The position numbers and the translations under genes are program-made. The notes beneath the pieces were generated by a model that worked only from the letters and a program-made list of their open reading frames with translations, made no database searches and was not told the DNA's origin. Positions 31,951-33,321 of a stretch of DNA of 33,321 bases are shown here, piece after piece. How positions within the stretch are numbered: the first letter of the stretch is position 1; every line of letters begins with the position of its first letter. Source of the DNA: CAZLFA01 sp964558665 (GTDB taxonomy: Bacteria; Desulfobacterota; Syntrophia; Syntrophales; PHBD01); the NCBI GenBank assembly GCA_964558665.1, contig CAZLFA010000047.1, positions 1 through 33,321 on the forward strand, written 5' to 3'.

Positions 31951-32604
31951 TCACTCATTCTTTTTGCATAATTCCGGATACAATCTTATCGCACACTCGG
32001 GACAGATGCTGTGACTGAAATTGGCTTCTGAACGTTCCTTGATATAGCCTTCAAGCTGTTCCCAGTAACCTTTATCGTTGCGGATTTTCTTGCATGAGGA
32101 ACAGATGGGGAGTAAACCGCTCAGCTGTTTTACGTTGGACAGGGCCGTTGTTAATTCATCAATGAGCCTCTCACGCTCCTCCTCCGAACGCCTGAGGTCT
32201 GTTATGTCATGGAACATGACGAAGGATGCAGGCTGTCCAAGATAGCTAATTATCTTGGCGGAAAGAAGGCACCATTTGTTTCTGTTGTCACGTGTTTTCA
32301 ACTCGGCCCTGTAGCCGTGAACAGATCCTTTTTCCTTCAATATTCTGATAAAGGCATCCCGTTCTGAAGGACGAACCCAGTAATCTGATGCTTTGATTGT
32401 TCCTGCAGGAGAGATATACAGAAAGAATTCCGTGGCATAATGGTTGTAAAAAATAACCGTATAGTCTTTGAGCGAGGCGATTATCATGGGCATCATTGAG
32501 TTCTCAATGATGAAATTGAATTTTTCCTCGCTCACCCGCAAGGCCTCTTCTATTTGCTTGAGCTTGATTATTCCTTCTTCCAGTTCTTCGACTTTCCTTT
32601 CCAA
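31951..32604 (-). CDS. PAS-domain sensor protein with C-terminal four-cysteine motif
   Basis: A protein of 217 residues from the TTG at 32604. A short coiled coil (ERKVEELEEGIIKLKQIEEALRVSEEKF) leads to one PAS domain (FIIENSMMPMIIASLKDYTVIFYN ... SFVMFHDITDLRRSEEER, about 30-140). The tail LSGLLPICSSCKKIRNDKGYW ... SHSICPECAIRLYPE carries Cys168, 171, 201 and 204, a motif common after PAS or GAF domains in deltaproteobacteria and probably metal-binding. There is no kinase, cyclase or DNA-binding domain, so output must go through a partner. The true N-terminus is uncertain: the typical KPAYEDLE segment lies upstream of any in-frame ATG (see findings). Confidence 0.75.
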   Translation of the reverse strand: MERKVEELEEGIIKLKQIEEALRVSEEKFNFIIENSMMPMIIASLKDYTVIFYNHYATEFFLYISPAGTIKASDYWVRPSERDAFIRILKEKGSVHGYRAELKTRDNRNKWCLLSAKIISYLGQPASFVMFHDITDLRRSEEERERLIDELTTALSNVKQLSGLLPICSSCKKIRNDKGYWEQLEGYIKERSEANFSHSICPECAIRLYPELCKKNE

Positions 32605-32751
32605 ATCTTCATAGGCGGGTTTAATATTCAGAAGTCATCTCTCCCCAGAATGAAAAAGATACCTTGGTAAATTACTCTTTGTTGAAATCGGATGTGGTAA
32701 GTCAATCCTGCCTCTAATAGCAAAACCAGCTCTATCCTAAATACAGATCAG

Positions 32752-33243
32752 TTATTTACATCGCTTTAGGAAACGCTCTTCACAGAGATTTTTTCCATCA
32801 GGGTCCTCATATGGGCGAGCATACACAATCTCCGTATTTGAATCTATCATAAATTCTGCTAATTTTTTTGTTAATTCTCTTCCCTTGTTATTATAATCTT
32901 TCCACGGGAAATTTGGATCATTATCTATTACGCTGTAAATTTCAGACGCCCATACTTCCATTTCAGATTCAAGTTTTAAAATCTCATTGTATTGGGGATG
33001 GCCAATGAACCAATACGATAATGAGATGTTATAACCATTTTCATCCCATGCGTAAGCACCCCCATAAACCGGCATGATGAGAATCTTTGATAGTCTCGAA
33101 TTTTTCACTTCTTGTTTCCGTTCCATTTCTTGATGAAAACGTTGCATCGCGTATCTTGACGACAGTACCCGTTGAATGTGCACGCCATGTTCCGCTCCTC
33201 CATGATCATCCGTGGTTCGCCATTGGTTATCTTTATATGGCAT
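32752..33243 (-). CDS. Orphan protein, possibly 5'-truncated
   Basis: A 163-residue protein from the ATG at 33241-33243 (MPYKDNQWRTTDDHGGAEHG). It is rich in aromatic and charged residues (AYAWDENGYNISLSYWFIGHPQY, NDPNFPWKDYNNKGRELTKKL) with a His-rich N-terminus. It has no signal or membrane segment, and I recognise no family. The frame stays open upstream through SNLELR and into the repeat at 33268-33290, and neither the ATG nor the earlier TTG has a convincing ribosome site, so the gene may be the tail of a longer one. Its sequence is visibly more AT-rich than the genes to the left, suggesting acquisition. Confidence 0.55.
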   Translation of the reverse strand: MPYKDNQWRTTDDHGGAEHGVHIQRVLSSRYAMQRFHQEMERKQEVKNSRLSKILIMPVYGGAYAWDENGYNISLSYWFIGHPQYNEILKLESEMEVWASEIYSVIDNDPNFPWKDYNNKGRELTKKLAEFMIDSNTEIVYARPYEDPDGKNLCEERFLKRCK

Positions 33244-33267
33244 GCGCAATTCAAGATTTGACTTATC

Positions 33268-33290
33268 TAGTGTCCATCCGGAAACTGTAA
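33268..33290. repeat. TCCGGAAAC-type repeat at the window edge
   Basis: TAGTGTCCATCCGGAAACTG shares ATCCGGAAACTG exactly with 21981-21992 and resembles the pairs at 2794-2846. An AT-rich stretch follows to the window end, so the element is probably cut off. Confidence 0.45.
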
Positions 33291-33321
33291 CTATTTAAAA
33301 ATATTTCAATTTGTTGAATAT

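Noticed and set aside
1..33321. tRNA, rRNA, CRISPR array or insertion sequence
   Set aside because: I found no tRNA T-loop context outside coding genes, no regularly spaced direct repeats of CRISPR type and no transposase-like protein.

Overview
The window reads as a chromosomal segment of an anaerobic Gram-negative bacterium, most likely a deltaproteobacterium (Desulfobacterota; a Syntrophus/Smithella-like syntroph is my best guess). Outer-membrane genes (lolA, gmhA), the one-step DapL route to diaminopimelate and an anaerobic-type ribonucleotide reductase fit this. The lineage is inferred from gene content and protein character, not from a database match. I saw no rRNA, tRNA, CRISPR array or recognisable transposase.

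Left third (about 45-11800, all minus strand): a cell-envelope block. A Fis-type regulator is followed by five closely spaced genes: a left-handed beta-helix GlmU-like protein, a 1244-residue GlmS-like protein, dapF, dapL and a membrane-anchored L,D-transpeptidase. After a repeat-rich gap come a second YkuD-domain protein without a signal peptide and an overlapping MurC/Mpl-type ligase, then a small membrane protein with its own promoter. Together they cover amino-sugar formation, the DAP branch and peptide cross-linking or recycling of peptidoglycan.

Middle (about 11900-25500): moaC plus a membrane protein (minus); yifB/comM, ilvE and lolA (plus); then a tightly overlapping minus-strand chain PLD-like nuclease > periplasmic binding protein > surE > uvrB > yhbY; then gmhA > grpE > dnaK behind a strong sigma70-like promoter and ending in a clear intrinsic terminator.

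Right part (25600-33321): an orphan lipoprotein, an nrdD-like gene whose expected glycyl-radical glycine is glutamine, an SPFH protein with three zinc ribbons, a DUF1566 protein, a double zinc-ribbon protein, a small secreted cysteine-rich protein, a PAS protein with an ambiguous start, and an AT-rich orphan gene abutting a repeat at the window edge.

The most unusual items are the GlmS-like/GlmU-like pair, the NrdD homologue lacking its radical glycine, the SPFH/zinc-ribbon pair, a dispersed hairpin repeat family in intergenic gaps, and a three-unit 12-bp iteron with DnaA-box-like cores upstream of lolA.
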